Shown piece by piece: positions 44,888 through 53,930 of a stretch of DNA of 64,000 bases. The notes beneath the pieces are model-generated. The model saw only the letters and a program-made list of their open reading frames with translations, was not told the origin of the DNA and did not search any database. Where the stretch lies: the NCBI GenBank assembly GCA_038123735.1, contig JAYPAP010000003.1, positions 1-64,000 of the forward strand. The letters run 5' to 3'. The first letter of the stretch is position 1, and each line of letters opens with the position of its first letter. This stretch comes from REDI01 sp038123735 (GTDB lineage Bacteria > Myxococcota_A > UBA796 > GCA-2862545). The translations under genes were made by a program, and so were the position numbers.

Positions 44888-46531
44888 CTACACTGCCGGT
44901 GCGGGGCAAGCGTTGCGTACCGCAGCCGGTAAGTCGCCCACGTTGGCAACCCGGTTCGCGAAGATCGACGCCAACTTGTTTGCGGCCGCCTCGTACGCTT
45001 CGGGGTCATCCCACGCATTTCTCGGATCGAGCAGTTGAGCGTCCACACCCGCGACCACCTTCGGAATACGCATCTTGAATCGCGCATCCCAGGTGAAGTT
45101 CTCTGGCGCCATGTCCACCTGACCATCCCGGACTGCGTTGATGATCGCCTTACTAACCATGATATCGACCCGGCTTCGCCCTGGCCGGTTCGGTCCGAGC
45201 CACCCGGTATTCACCAACCAGACCGTGGTGCCGTGCGTCTGCATTAAGTCACCCAATAGGTCGGTATAATACTTGGGTTTTAGCGGCATGAACGGAAGTC
45301 CAAAGAAGCTAGAGAAGGTGGGCTGCGGCTCGTTCACGCCCTTCTCCGTGCCAGGCATCTTACTCGTAAAGCCCATGGCAAAGTGGAACATCGCAGACTC
45401 GGTGTCCAACAGAGCCAGCGGCGGCAACACGCCAAACCCATCTGCCGTCAGGAACGTGATGCAGCCTGGGGCATGCGTCATCCCCGATGCCTTTGCGGTA
45501 TCCACAAACTCGAGCGGGTATCCCACCCGGCCGTTGGCGGTGATGGAACCATCCGAGTAATCCGCGCGTCCATCCCCATCGATAACGATGTTCTCCGCCG
45601 TAGTGCCGTAGCGAATCGCATCGAAGACCTCGGGTTCCTTCTCGCGACGCAGATTCTCCGTCTTCGCGTACTGGCCGCCCTCCATATTGGAAATGACCTC
45701 CGCAGCGTCACCGTGGATATCGACGATGATCTGGTCATCTGCGACCGGGTGACCCGTATTGCTCAGCGTGGTCTTTCCTGTACCCGACAACCCAGCGTGG
45801 ATAGCGGAACGGCCGGTAGTTCCCTCACTCGCACCCGCATGCATGGTCAGGATGCCCCGCAGCGGCAAGATCAGGTTTTGAACCGCAAAGATGCACTTCT
45901 TGATCTGGCCATTGTACTTGGTGCCGCCAATGATCGTCGTCTTTTCACCAAGGTGGGTGATGATGAAGGCATCGCCATTCGTTCCGTCCCGCTCCTCAGC
46001 CGTCACCATCGGGGCATGGAGTACGGTCCAGCCTGGCTCGAAACCCGCGAGCATCTCATCCGCCGGCCGCCGGAATATGTTTCGCGCAAAGAGCGCCCCT
46101 ACCGGACGGTCCGTGATGACCCGAATGTTCCTTACGGTACGCGCCGTTCGACCACTCACCCCATCGTTCACAAAGAGGTGGCTGGCCTCACCCAAGTGCG
46201 CCAAGACCCGCCCCTTCAGACGCTCCCAGACATCCGCCCCGATCGGCAAGTTATCCCAGCGACCATCTTCAGGGTTTCCCCAGGAGATAATGTCATCCAG
46301 GGCATGCCCCTCCACGGTGATGCTCGGGTCATTGACCATGAACGATGACTTGGCCGCCCGCCCAAAGTACGGCGCGGTCTCCTGCCGCAAGGCGCCATTG
46401 GCCATCACGGTTGCATGGCCCAGTTGAGTCGCGAGCGCATACAAGGTCTCAACACTGGCGTTCCGAAGTACAATTCCTGAGGCTTGCACCCCAGCCGCTG
46501 CAACGAGCGTGCGTGGATCGACGAAAGACAT
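44888..46531 (-). CDS. pckA: Phosphoenolpyruvate carboxykinase (ATP)
   Basis: 547 residues from ATG 46531; an in-frame start at 46624 would add 31 residues of no family resemblance. The ATP-type enzyme is shown by LSGTGKTTLSN (phosphate loop), the NMEGGQYAKTENL region, and the active-site segment GFTSKMPGTEKG. It makes phosphoenolpyruvate from oxaloacetate at the start of gluconeogenesis. It fits with the TCA genes at 53-59 kb for growth on organic acids or amino acids. Divergent from the lipoprotein gene at 46657. Confidence 0.95.
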   Translation of the reverse strand: MSFVDPRTLVAAAGVQASGIVLRNASVETLYALATQLGHATVMANGALRQETAPYFGRAAKSSFMVNDPSITVEGHALDDIISWGNPEDGRWDNLPIGADVWERLKGRVLAHLGEASHLFVNDGVSGRTARTVRNIRVITDRPVGALFARNIFRRPADEMLAGFEPGWTVLHAPMVTAEERDGTNGDAFIITHLGEKTTIIGGTKYNGQIKKCIFAVQNLILPLRGILTMHAGASEGTTGRSAIHAGLSGTGKTTLSNTGHPVADDQIIVDIHGDAAEVISNMEGGQYAKTENLRREKEPEVFDAIRYGTTAENIVIDGDGRADYSDGSITANGRVGYPLEFVDTAKASGMTHAPGCITFLTADGFGVLPPLALLDTESAMFHFAMGFTSKMPGTEKGVNEPQPTFSSFFGLPFMPLKPKYYTDLLGDLMQTHGTTVWLVNTGWLGPNRPGRSRVDIMVSKAIINAVRDGQVDMAPENFTWDARFKMRIPKVVAGVDAQLLDPRNAWDDPEAYEAAANKLASIFANRVANVGDLPAAVRNACPAPAV

Positions 46532-46656
46532 GGCGGTTTTCCTCCGGGCGCGCGTGCGTAACGCGAACAGTTCATCTCCGGACCAATCTTGACCGATTGA
46601 CACTGGGCTGACAGACTCCACCACCCGACTCTGGTAGACAGGCTACAGGAGGCCGC

Positions 46657-47466
46657 GTGTTCCGTACGTTTTCGTCGTTGGCACTATTAATGAGTTGCGG
46701 CGGCTCAGTTGACAGTCGTGTGACGCTCGATGTGTTCACCGGGACTTGCGACTGGAGCGGCGACGAGTGGATGGGCGTCGAGCGGGTGGCGATGTCCGTG
46801 GAGCACGCCCCGGGCCAACTCATGGACCGCGCCCTCGACCTTCAGTGGGGAGGATGCTCTCTCACCCCCAGTCTCTTGTTGGACGATGGCCCTCTTCAAG
46901 GCGGTCGGGCCCTCAAGGATGTCGGTGAGCGTCCTAGTTGGTCAAGTGGCACGTTCGCCGGTACACTCACCAAGATTGAGGATGGCTATTGGCTTGGTGA
47001 AACCACGCCTTCCGGCACATGTGGGAACATCGATGATGTCCTCGACGGTGGATTCCAACTTCAGCAACTGGGGCCGTTGAATGAAGTCGTCTCCCCCATG
47101 ACCGGCTCCACCACCGGGGTGATCACCATGAACGGGGAGACTGAGCACGACTGGGACGGCGAGCTGACCGTCGGTACAGAGGCCACGGTGGGATGGAGCG
47201 TCAGCGGGTGGGAGCGATCGTTCGTCCAAATACGGAGCTACGTCGGTAGAAACCCGTCTACCACTCTCACTTGCGATACCTCTGGCGAGTCCTCGTTCAC
47301 CGTCGACAGCGACATCTGGGATGAGTTGGGCGCCACGGGAGACCAGTCGATCGAGCTCGTGGTGGGCTTCACTTCGCAACTCGAGAACAAGAGCGGCGGC
47401 ATGAATACTCAATCCGCTATACGGATCNNNNNNNNNNATCCGTGCGTTCCTCGGAAGAAGGGTTAA
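46657..47466 (+). CDS. Predicted lipoprotein, 3' end uncertain
   Basis: Up to 269 residues from a GTG with AGGAGG 4 nt upstream. The signal is short and ends in a lipobox (LALLMSC). Four or five Cys and strands such as GTFAGTLTKIEDGYWLGE and GTEATVGWSVSGWERSF suggest a beta-rich secreted protein. A 10-N gap (47428-47437) lies ~10 codons before the stop shown, so the true end and frame after the gap are not known. No family recognised. Confidence 0.6.
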   Translation: MFRTFSSLALLMSCGGSVDSRVTLDVFTGTCDWSGDEWMGVERVAMSVEHAPGQLMDRALDLQWGGCSLTPSLLLDDGPLQGGRALKDVGERPSWSSGTFAGTLTKIEDGYWLGETTPSGTCGNIDDVLDGGFQLQQLGPLNEVVSPMTGSTTGVITMNGETEHDWDGELTVGTEATVGWSVSGWERSFVQIRSYVGRNPSTTLTCDTSGESSFTVDSDIWDELGATGDQSIELVVGFTSQLENKSGGMNTQSAIRIXXXXPCVPRKKG

Positions 47467-47485
47467 TCGCCCGACCGGAGGAATC

Positions 47486-48355
47486 ATGCCCAAACTGCGC
47501 CGCAAGAAGAGTCTGTCACCAGCCGAGCTCGACGAGATGCGTGCCGCCTGCCGACTCGCCGCCGACACGCTGATGATGGTCGGCGAGCAGATCCGCGCCG
47601 GCATGACGACCGAGGATATCAACACGCTGGTCCACGACTTCACCCTCGCCCATGATGCCTACCCGGCCCCGCTTAATTACGGGGGAACCCGCTACCGTCC
47701 AGGCTTTCCCAAGTCGGTTTGCACCTCGGTGAACGAGTGTGTTTGCCATGGCATTCCGGGGCCCTACGTACTGAAGGACGGCGACATCATCAATGTAGAT
47801 GTCACCTCGCTCCTGCCAGCTAAAAATGGCTTTTTTGGCGACACATCAGCTACCTTTTACATCGGTGAGCCGAGCCCCGCGACCAAACACCTCGTCGAGG
47901 TGACACGGGAGTGCTTGGAAATCGGAATCAAGCAGGTTCGACCTGGCGCTCGGGTGGGAGATATCGGCGCAGCCATTCAAAAATATGCCGAGTCCAAGGG
48001 ATGTTCGGTCGTTCGTGAGTATACCGGGCATGGGATCCACCGGGTCTTTCACGATGAGCCAAGCATTCAGCACGTCGGTCCCGCCGGCCGCGGCCCTATT
48101 CTGAAAAAGGGGATGACCTTTACCATCGAGCCGATGATCAACATCGGTGAACCCGACATCATTCACCTCGATGACGGCTGGACAGTCCTTACCCGGGACC
48201 GAAGTCTCTCGGCCCAGTTTGAGCACACGGTGCTGGTGACCCGAAACGGGGTTGAGGTCCTCACCCGGCGCCCAGGGCTCCTCAAGAACTCCGAAGATGT
48301 GCCTTGGGCTCGCCTCGGCCCCCTCTCTTCCGCGCTACCGGAATCCAGCGATTAA
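47486..48355 (+). CDS. map: Methionine aminopeptidase, type I
   Basis: 289 residues. All five metal ligands are visible: Asp in IINVDVTS, Asp in FFGDTSATF, His in YTGHGIHRVFH, Glu in FTIEPMINI and Glu in AQFEHTVLV. The N-terminus carries a short basic stretch (MPKLRRKKSLSPAE). It removes the start methionine from new proteins in the cytoplasm. It ends with a short extra tail after the catalytic core; its stop overlaps the convergent gene by 4 bp. Confidence 0.95.
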   Translation: MPKLRRKKSLSPAELDEMRAACRLAADTLMMVGEQIRAGMTTEDINTLVHDFTLAHDAYPAPLNYGGTRYRPGFPKSVCTSVNECVCHGIPGPYVLKDGDIINVDVTSLLPAKNGFFGDTSATFYIGEPSPATKHLVEVTRECLEIGIKQVRPGARVGDIGAAIQKYAESKGCSVVREYTGHGIHRVFHDEPSIQHVGPAGRGPILKKGMTFTIEPMINIGEPDIIHLDDGWTVLTRDRSLSAQFEHTVLVTRNGVEVLTRRPGLLKNSEDVPWARLGPLSSALPESSD

Positions 48356-49131
48356 TCGCTTCCTTGGTCTGCGATCTGAAGCTGGCTAAATCCGAAGCGG
48401 ACCTTCAAGGTCATGTCCTCATCATCGACATGCAGGACCAAATCCTCCACGCCCATCTGCACTTTGAGCGCACCACCCGCTGGCGACACCAGGTCCTCCA
48501 CTTGCGCCCGCTTGAGGATCGGCACCGGGTTCACTCGTGGCAACTGCTGCTCTAGAACATACTCCGCGAGCCGGGCGGCCAATTGCAGGACAGCCTGGTC
48601 ACCGATGTGGATAGCCAGGTCGCCGAGGGACCCAATAACAGAGGCCTCTTCCTGATTATAGTGGATATCCTTGAGCTTCACGGAGGCCCCAAGGCGCCGT
48701 TCAATCGAGAAAGGCAGCTCAAGATTTTCCTGCAGCAGATACAGCGTGCCCTCTGCTACCCCCTTGAGCCACGCGTCAGCCGCAACCTCCTGCTGGCCAT
48801 ACCGAAGCTCTGTACCGAGGTCATCCAGTTCAATGCGCCACGTGCCCTCAACGCGAATCAGATCGTTCACGCGCCGGTAGATTCCGTCTTTGCGCTTGAG
48901 CCAGGACTGGCGTGCCCGATCACGGATCCGAACGATGGTCTCTGGTGGTTCGCGATCGGTCAGCAGGCCGGCCACCCGCTCGCGGACCCCCAACTGATGG
49001 ACGAAATCTTTCGCACCTTGCCGGATGTTCAATTCACCGCCAGACAACTCCACGGGAAGCGCCGAAGAGAGCAATTCCTGCCACATTTCCCGGGAGAGAT
49101 TGAGTGATAGATGGTAGCCATCTGAGCCCAT
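48352..49131 (-). CDS. Hypothetical protein
   Basis: 259 residues. ATG 49131 is preferred because GGAGG is 5 nt upstream and the longer frame (to 49215) would run into the divergent transporter start. The sequence begins MGSDGYHLSLNLSREMWQELLSSALPVEL and has amphipathic strands near the end (GVEDLVLHVDDEDMTLKVRFGFSQL), which suggests a lipid- or membrane-surface-associated beta fold. No signal or membrane segment. Family not recognised. Confidence 0.65.
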   Translation of the reverse strand: MGSDGYHLSLNLSREMWQELLSSALPVELSGGELNIRQGAKDFVHQLGVRERVAGLLTDREPPETIVRIRDRARQSWLKRKDGIYRRVNDLIRVEGTWRIELDDLGTELRYGQQEVAADAWLKGVAEGTLYLLQENLELPFSIERRLGASVKLKDIHYNQEEASVIGSLGDLAIHIGDQAVLQLAARLAEYVLEQQLPRVNPVPILKRAQVEDLVSPAGGALKVQMGVEDLVLHVDDEDMTLKVRFGFSQLQIADQGSD

Positions 49132-49201
49132 GAGGACCTCCGATGCGCACTCTAACTGAAAGCCACGGGCGAGTGTCGGAACACGGCGGTAGGCGTGGGG
49201 T

Positions 49202-50324
49202 GTGGCACGTTCCATTACCCGCGTCTCATTTCTTCAAGCGCTCTCCTTCGGCTCAGTAGGCGCTGTCTTCCCCTTTTTAGCGCTTGAGCTCAATCGCTCA
49301 GGCCTCGACACCTGGCAGCTCTTCTTCGCTCTCACTGCAGCACCGGTCCTCCGGCTCATCGGGGCACCGCTCTGGGGATGGCTCGCGGACCGTTCTGGCG
49401 GGATCCGGCGGTCGCTACTCATCGCAGCCGGGGTAGCCACCCTCGGCGCCATACTGCTCACTGGGACCACGGACTGGGCGCTCGTGGGCGCTGCCGTGGT
49501 ATTTGCGGTTGGGCGTTCAGGCGCCGGGCCGCTTGTGGAGGCGGTGAGTATTGCCGCAGTGGACCGGGATCCCGGCAGATATGGGGCGATCCGCCGATGG
49601 GGCTCCATCGGGTTCATGCTCACGGTGGTGCTCTGTACGATCGGGAGAGACAGCTTGGACCTAAGCCCTCTCTGGGCAGGTGCCGTGCTCGCAATCGGGC
49701 TCTTTATCCTGATCAGCGCCTCTCCCCCCACGGCATCCGATCCCCCACCGCCACTTCGCGAGCGACCGCCACTCAACGACTGGGTCATCTGGGCGGTTCT
49801 CTCCGTAAGTGGGCTGCACTTCGCAGGGGTCGCCCTGTACGACTCCTTCTTCATGGTGCACCTCAGCAACCTAGGCTTCGGAACCGTCTGGTTCGGTCTC
49901 GCCGTATTTCTTGGTATCACCACGGAGATCATTATCCTGACCATCGGTGGACGCCTGATTCAGGGGCTGGGCGCGCGCTGGTTGNNNNNNNNNNGAGCTG
50001 TGGCACCTGATCCCCATCCAGGCCACCCATGGCATCGGATTCGGGGCCTATTGGCTCGCGTCTATTGCATTGCTCAATGAGCGGATCCCAGAGCGCTTCA
50101 ACGCGTCGACGCAGGGCCTTCTCGCCGCATCGGCGGGCGGCGTCGGCGCGTTGCTCGGAAATGCAATTGGGTCGCCCATCGTGAAGATGGGCGACTCCTC
50201 TTGGCTATTTTGGTCGGCCACGGCGTTATCGGTCGTGGCCACCCTCATCGCGTTGGCAGTCGCGATCTTCGCGACGCCCACGCCATCCGATCAGTTGCCG
50301 ATCTCGGTAGAACGGAAGAAATAA
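49202..50324 (+). CDS. Major facilitator superfamily transporter
   Basis: About 370 residues, with a 10-N gap at 49985-49994; the frame differs on the two sides because the gap length is not real. It starts with GTG. About twelve hydrophobic segments are expected; the MFS loop motif is visible as GWLADRSGGIRRS, with FAVGRSGAGPLVEAVS and GAIRRWGSIGF in the N-half. It resembles the MFS_1-like group that includes phenylpropionate and nucleoside permeases, but the substrate cannot be told. Its 3' end overlaps ndk (convergent) by 34 bp. Confidence 0.82.
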
Positions 50325-50713
50325 GCCAGCTCAATCGCAGCATTTTCCGGGCTGTCCGAGCCATGGACGCTGTTTTCGCCAATGCTGTTGGCGTACAGCG
50401 CACGAATGGTGCCCTCGGCAGCCTCAGCAGGGTTGGTTGCACCCATGATCTCCCGGTTGCGAAGAACGGCGTTCTCCCCACGAAGTGCCATCAAAACCAC
50501 GGGGCTGCGGGTCATGAACTCGACGAGCTCGCCAAAGAAAGGACGCTCGCTGTGCACAGCATAGAAGCCCTCAGCCTCAGCTTGGGAGAGATGTTGACGA
50601 CGGATCGCCACGGGACGAAGCCCCTCTTCCTCGAAGCGGGCGATGATCTTCCCGACGAGATTACGCTCAACTGCGTCTGGCTTGATGATGGAAAAAGTAG
50701 TCTCGATGGCCAT
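50291..50713 (-). CDS. ndk: Nucleoside diphosphate kinase
   Basis: 140 residues, standard size. The catalytic His is in GENSVHGSDSPE; the N-terminus TTFSIIKPDAVERNLVGKI and the RPFFGELVEFMTRSPVV segment are typical. It moves the gamma-phosphate of ATP to other nucleoside diphosphates through a phospho-His. The ATG at 50713 has GAGGAGG upstream. Confidence 0.97.
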   Translation of the reverse strand: MAIETTFSIIKPDAVERNLVGKIIARFEEEGLRPVAIRRQHLSQAEAEGFYAVHSERPFFGELVEFMTRSPVVLMALRGENAVLRNREIMGATNPAEAAEGTIRALYANSIGENSVHGSDSPENAAIELAYFFRSTEIGN

Positions 50714-50818
50714 GATGCCTCCTCTCAGTTCGTTCGGCCGCGCCCTAACGCACTGCGGAAGTTCGGCACGCGACCATCGTGCAACGACGTGCTCTACGCC
50801 ACGCGCTAAGCTCCTGTC

Positions 50819-51649
50819 ATGGACGAACACCTCCCGATGCAACAAGCCGCCCGCGCCTGGGTGGACCTGGTAGAAAAGGCACCTCTTCTCCCGGAAACTC
50901 AGCGCCTCGAGGCATTGCTGCTGCACCTGTCTCATCTCTACGCCGTGGCCCTGCGCCTTCCTTCGGCCCCCCCCACGCCGCCACCAGCCGAGCCGTCTCC
51001 GTGGCCGACTACCTGGGACGACCTCCCCGATCTCGACGAGCAAGACCCACCCGTATCTCTTCTTCTTAAGGGTATTTGCTCCGATGTTTCTCGGGGTCTC
51101 AATTCGGATGATGCTCAAACGGCAGTCGCATGGTGGAGGCGCTCATTTGACGCTCGATGGGGCACCCTGTGCACTGCGACCTTGGGCCGGCTCCACGCCG
51201 CCGTGACCGACCATCGCCTCCGCGGCCACGCGGTCGTTCATCCGCTACCCACGCCTCCGCCATCGAGAGAGCCCGAAGTGGCCCGCCCTACCCGGGATGG
51301 CCCACTGCCAGAGCTTGCGCCTACCCCACCCACGCGCCTAAAGACGGCTCGCGCGCGGCCTGAACCCGAACCACCAGGTGTACTGGGTATCCGCTTCCAA
51401 CCCGGCGAACACGGGCTGCACATCACGGCGATTCACCCGAGCGGTCCCGCGGCATCGAGACTTGAGCCCGGAGACATTCTGCTTCAAATCGATGGTCAGG
51501 ACCTGGACGCCTTACCCGAGTCTTCAGCGGGCGCACTCCTGTCGGGAGTGATCGGTTCTCCCCGGACCGTGATCTTTTTGCGAGACGGCATTCAGTTAGA
51601 ACAGGAGCTTATCCCTGTCAATCCATCTGAGCTTCAGCGCGGCTCATGA
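50819..51649 (+). CDS. DUF5063-like domain fused to a PDZ domain
   Basis: 276 residues. Residues ~8-130 follow the DUF5063 pattern: AARAWVDLVEKAPLLPETQRLEALLLHLSHLYA, then WWRRSFDARWGTLCTATLGRLH. A Pro-rich linker (~140-185) leads to a C-terminal PDZ domain (VLGIRFQPGEHGLHITAIHPSGPA, LEPGDILLQIDGQDL). No protease domain and no signal peptide, so the PDZ is probably a cytoplasmic peptide-binding module. Its stop overlaps the sulfotransferase start (ATGA), giving a three-gene operon with the HAD hydrolase. Confidence 0.78.
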   Translation: MDEHLPMQQAARAWVDLVEKAPLLPETQRLEALLLHLSHLYAVALRLPSAPPTPPPAEPSPWPTTWDDLPDLDEQDPPVSLLLKGICSDVSRGLNSDDAQTAVAWWRRSFDARWGTLCTATLGRLHAAVTDHRLRGHAVVHPLPTPPPSREPEVARPTRDGPLPELAPTPPTRLKTARARPEPEPPGVLGIRFQPGEHGLHITAIHPSGPAASRLEPGDILLQIDGQDLDALPESSAGALLSGVIGSPRTVIFLRDGIQLEQELIPVNPSELQRGS

Positions 51650-52434
51650 TGCAGCGGCTTCTCGATCCACGCAATGGACCGACCTACGACACCCCTGGAC
51701 CGAGCCGCGCCCTTCGGTGGCTGGCGATCGCGAGTACGCCACGCAGCGGGTCGACGCTTTTAGCGCGCATGCTCTCCGAGACGGGCGAGGTAGGACACCC
51801 AAAAGAGTACTTAAATCCAATCAATATCCGCGACTGGCAAGTGCGCTCCACCTCTGGCCCACAGCGCATGATTCATGAACTACGCCGCGGACCCATCGCA
51901 CGCGTTTCTCCAGTCTTCACCTGGTCGGCAAACCAAAAAATCGCCTATCTCCACATGATCGCAGCCCATCGAAGCTCGCCAAACGGATGGACCACGCTCA
52001 AGATGCACGCGCATCACCATCGCTCCTTCTTCGGTCACACCGACTGGCGTCCGCCGTTCCGTTGGATCCGGATCCACCGCCAGGATCGCCTCGGTCAGGC
52101 GCTGTCGTGGTCGCGCGCTCGCCAAACCGGTTCCTGGGCTGCCCATACGCCGGCTCGTCTGCCCCCCATTTATCGCCGACGATCCATCGATCGCGCCCTC
52201 GAGCGCATCCAATCCGAAGAGGCATACTGGGACACCATCCTCGCTGACGAATCACCGCTAGTCGTTAGCTATGAGGAGCTCGTCGCCGATCCCACGAGAA
52301 CCATCAATCGGCTCCTATCCTGGCTTGACCTCCCACCAAAGGCCAGTATCGACGTGCCGCTCAAGCTCCAGGCCGACGAGACCACCGACCGATGGCGTGC
52401 GCGCTACCTTGAGCATCGGAAGCCAACGCCATGA
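51646..52434 (+). CDS. Stf0-like sulfotransferase
   Basis: 262 residues. The PAPS-binding 5' loop is ASTPRSGSTLLARML near residue 30, followed by VGHPKEYLNP as in the trehalose-2-sulfotransferase (Stf0) family. The second region is RIHRQDRLGQALSWSRARQTGSW, and VVSYEELVADP is the usual later strand. It should move sulfate from PAPS to a hydroxyl of a small molecule or glycolipid in the cytoplasm. It overlaps both neighbours by 4 bp. No PAPS-making genes are in the window. Confidence 0.85.
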   Translation: MMQRLLDPRNGPTYDTPGPSRALRWLAIASTPRSGSTLLARMLSETGEVGHPKEYLNPINIRDWQVRSTSGPQRMIHELRRGPIARVSPVFTWSANQKIAYLHMIAAHRSSPNGWTTLKMHAHHHRSFFGHTDWRPPFRWIRIHRQDRLGQALSWSRARQTGSWAAHTPARLPPIYRRRSIDRALERIQSEEAYWDTILADESPLVVSYEELVADPTRTINRLLSWLDLPPKASIDVPLKLQADETTDRWRARYLEHRKPTP

Positions 52435-53060
52435 CTCCCTGCCCCCTTCTCCTCGATATGGACGGTGTCCTCGTTCACTCCGCGAGCGTCCATGCGCGCG
52501 CATGGGAGCGCCTATTTAGTACCTGCAATGTTTCATTTCCGATGACCCGGTATTGGGCCGAGGCCAATGGTCGCTCCCGTGCTGACGTGATTCGAGCCGT
52601 TCTTGGCGACAGGGCGGATCACGACGCCCTCATGAAACAAAAGGCAGCACTCGTGATGGACGTGCTCGACTCCGAAGGCTGCCCACAAGTCCCCGGCGCA
52701 GCCCAGTTCTTGGAACGCGCCAGAGCCTCCGGACACCCCATCGCCGTCGCTACAGCCTCGCGGATGCCGGGCCCATTCCTCCACGCTGCCGGACTGTCTC
52801 ACCTGGTCGATGTCGTCTGTGATCGCACGATGGTAGAACGCGGAAAACCCGCGCCTGACGTCTATTTATTGGCAGCGAAGCGACTAGATATCGACCCGAA
52901 CACGGCCTGGGCCATCGAAGACAGCCCTCCCGGAATACGCGCGGCGCAGGTAGCAGGCTGCAGAGTCATTGGCCTCACAACGAATCACCCAGCACCCGCG
53001 TTGGCCGCCGATGCCGTGGTGAATCGCTTGGTTGATGCCTGGGAAATCCTCAGGGGCTAA
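52431..53060 (+). CDS. HAD-superfamily hydrolase (beta-phosphoglucomutase-like)
   Basis: 209 residues. HAD motif I is LLDMDGVLVHS, motif II is AVATASRM, the Lys is in ERGKPAPDVYLLA, and motif IV is AIEDSPPGIRAA. An alpha-helical cap lies between motif I and II. It could be a sugar-phosphate phosphatase or phosphomutase. It is the last gene of the DUF5063-PDZ/sulfotransferase operon and overlaps the convergent sucD stop by 4 bp. Confidence 0.88.
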   Translation: MTPCPLLLDMDGVLVHSASVHARAWERLFSTCNVSFPMTRYWAEANGRSRADVIRAVLGDRADHDALMKQKAALVMDVLDSEGCPQVPGAAQFLERARASGHPIAVATASRMPGPFLHAAGLSHLVDVVCDRTMVERGKPAPDVYLLAAKRLDIDPNTAWAIEDSPPGIRAAQVAGCRVIGLTTNHPAPALAADAVVNRLVDAWEILRG

Positions 53061-53929
53061 CCGAGGACTTCCTTCATCTTCACGCCCATCTCGGCGGGGC
53101 TGCGAACGATGTGCACGCCTGCTTCAGAAAGCGCTTGGAACTTGGACTCGGCGGTACCCTGACCACCGCTGACGATCGCACCAGCATGACCCATGCGACG
53201 TCCCGGAGGCGCGGTTGCACCAGCGATAAAGCTGACTACCGGCTTGCTCATATTCTCTTTGATCCAAGCCGCGGCCTCTTCCTCGGCGGTACCGCCGATC
53301 TCTCCGATCATGATCACGGCATCGGTCTCATCGTCGGCGTTGAACAGCTCAAGCACGTCGATAAACTTGGTTCCGATCACCGGGTCACCACCGATACCAA
53401 CGGCGGTAGACTGGCCGTATCCAACCGCGGAAAGCTGTGCGACAGCCTCGTAGGTCAGCGTTCCGGAGCGAGACAGGACCCCAACACGACCTGGGGTATG
53501 GATGTGGCCGGGCATGATGCCGATCTTGCACTGGTCCGGCGTGATGACACCCGGGCAGTTGGGACCGATGAGCCGGGACTTCTTGCCTTCCATGAAGCGC
53601 CAGACCTTCACCATGTCTGCAACGGGAATGCCCTCGGTGATGCAGATGACCAGTGGAATCTCCGCGTCTACCGCTTCCATGATCGAGTCAGCCGCGAAGG
53701 GCGGTGGCACGAAAATGACCGATGCATTGGCGCCAGTCTGCTCAACGGCCTCGGCAGCGCTGTCGTACACGGGGACCGAGCCTTCGAAGGTCTGCCCGCC
53801 CTTGCCAGGGACTGCCCCTGCCACGATATTTGTTCCATAAGCCAGCATCTGGCCCGCATGGAAGGCGCCTGACTTACCGGTGATGCCCTGGACGAGCAAT
53901 CGGGTATCGCTATTGACGAGAATGCTCAT
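53057..53929 (-). CDS. sucD: Succinyl-CoA synthetase subunit alpha
   Basis: 290 residues. The CoA fold VQGITGKSGAFHAGQML begins the protein; the SRLIGPNCPGVI segment and the active-site His in GRRMGHAGAIVSGG are clear. It forms the heterodimer with SucC that makes ATP or GTP from succinyl-CoA in the TCA cycle. Its ATG is 1 nt after the sucC stop, so the two are coupled. Confidence 0.97.
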   Translation of the reverse strand: MSILVNSDTRLLVQGITGKSGAFHAGQMLAYGTNIVAGAVPGKGGQTFEGSVPVYDSAAEAVEQTGANASVIFVPPPFAADSIMEAVDAEIPLVICITEGIPVADMVKVWRFMEGKKSRLIGPNCPGVITPDQCKIGIMPGHIHTPGRVGVLSRSGTLTYEAVAQLSAVGYGQSTAVGIGGDPVIGTKFIDVLELFNADDETDAVIMIGEIGGTAEEEAAAWIKENMSKPVVSFIAGATAPPGRRMGHAGAIVSGGQGTAESKFQALSEAGVHIVRSPAEMGVKMKEVLG

Positions 53930-53930
53930 G

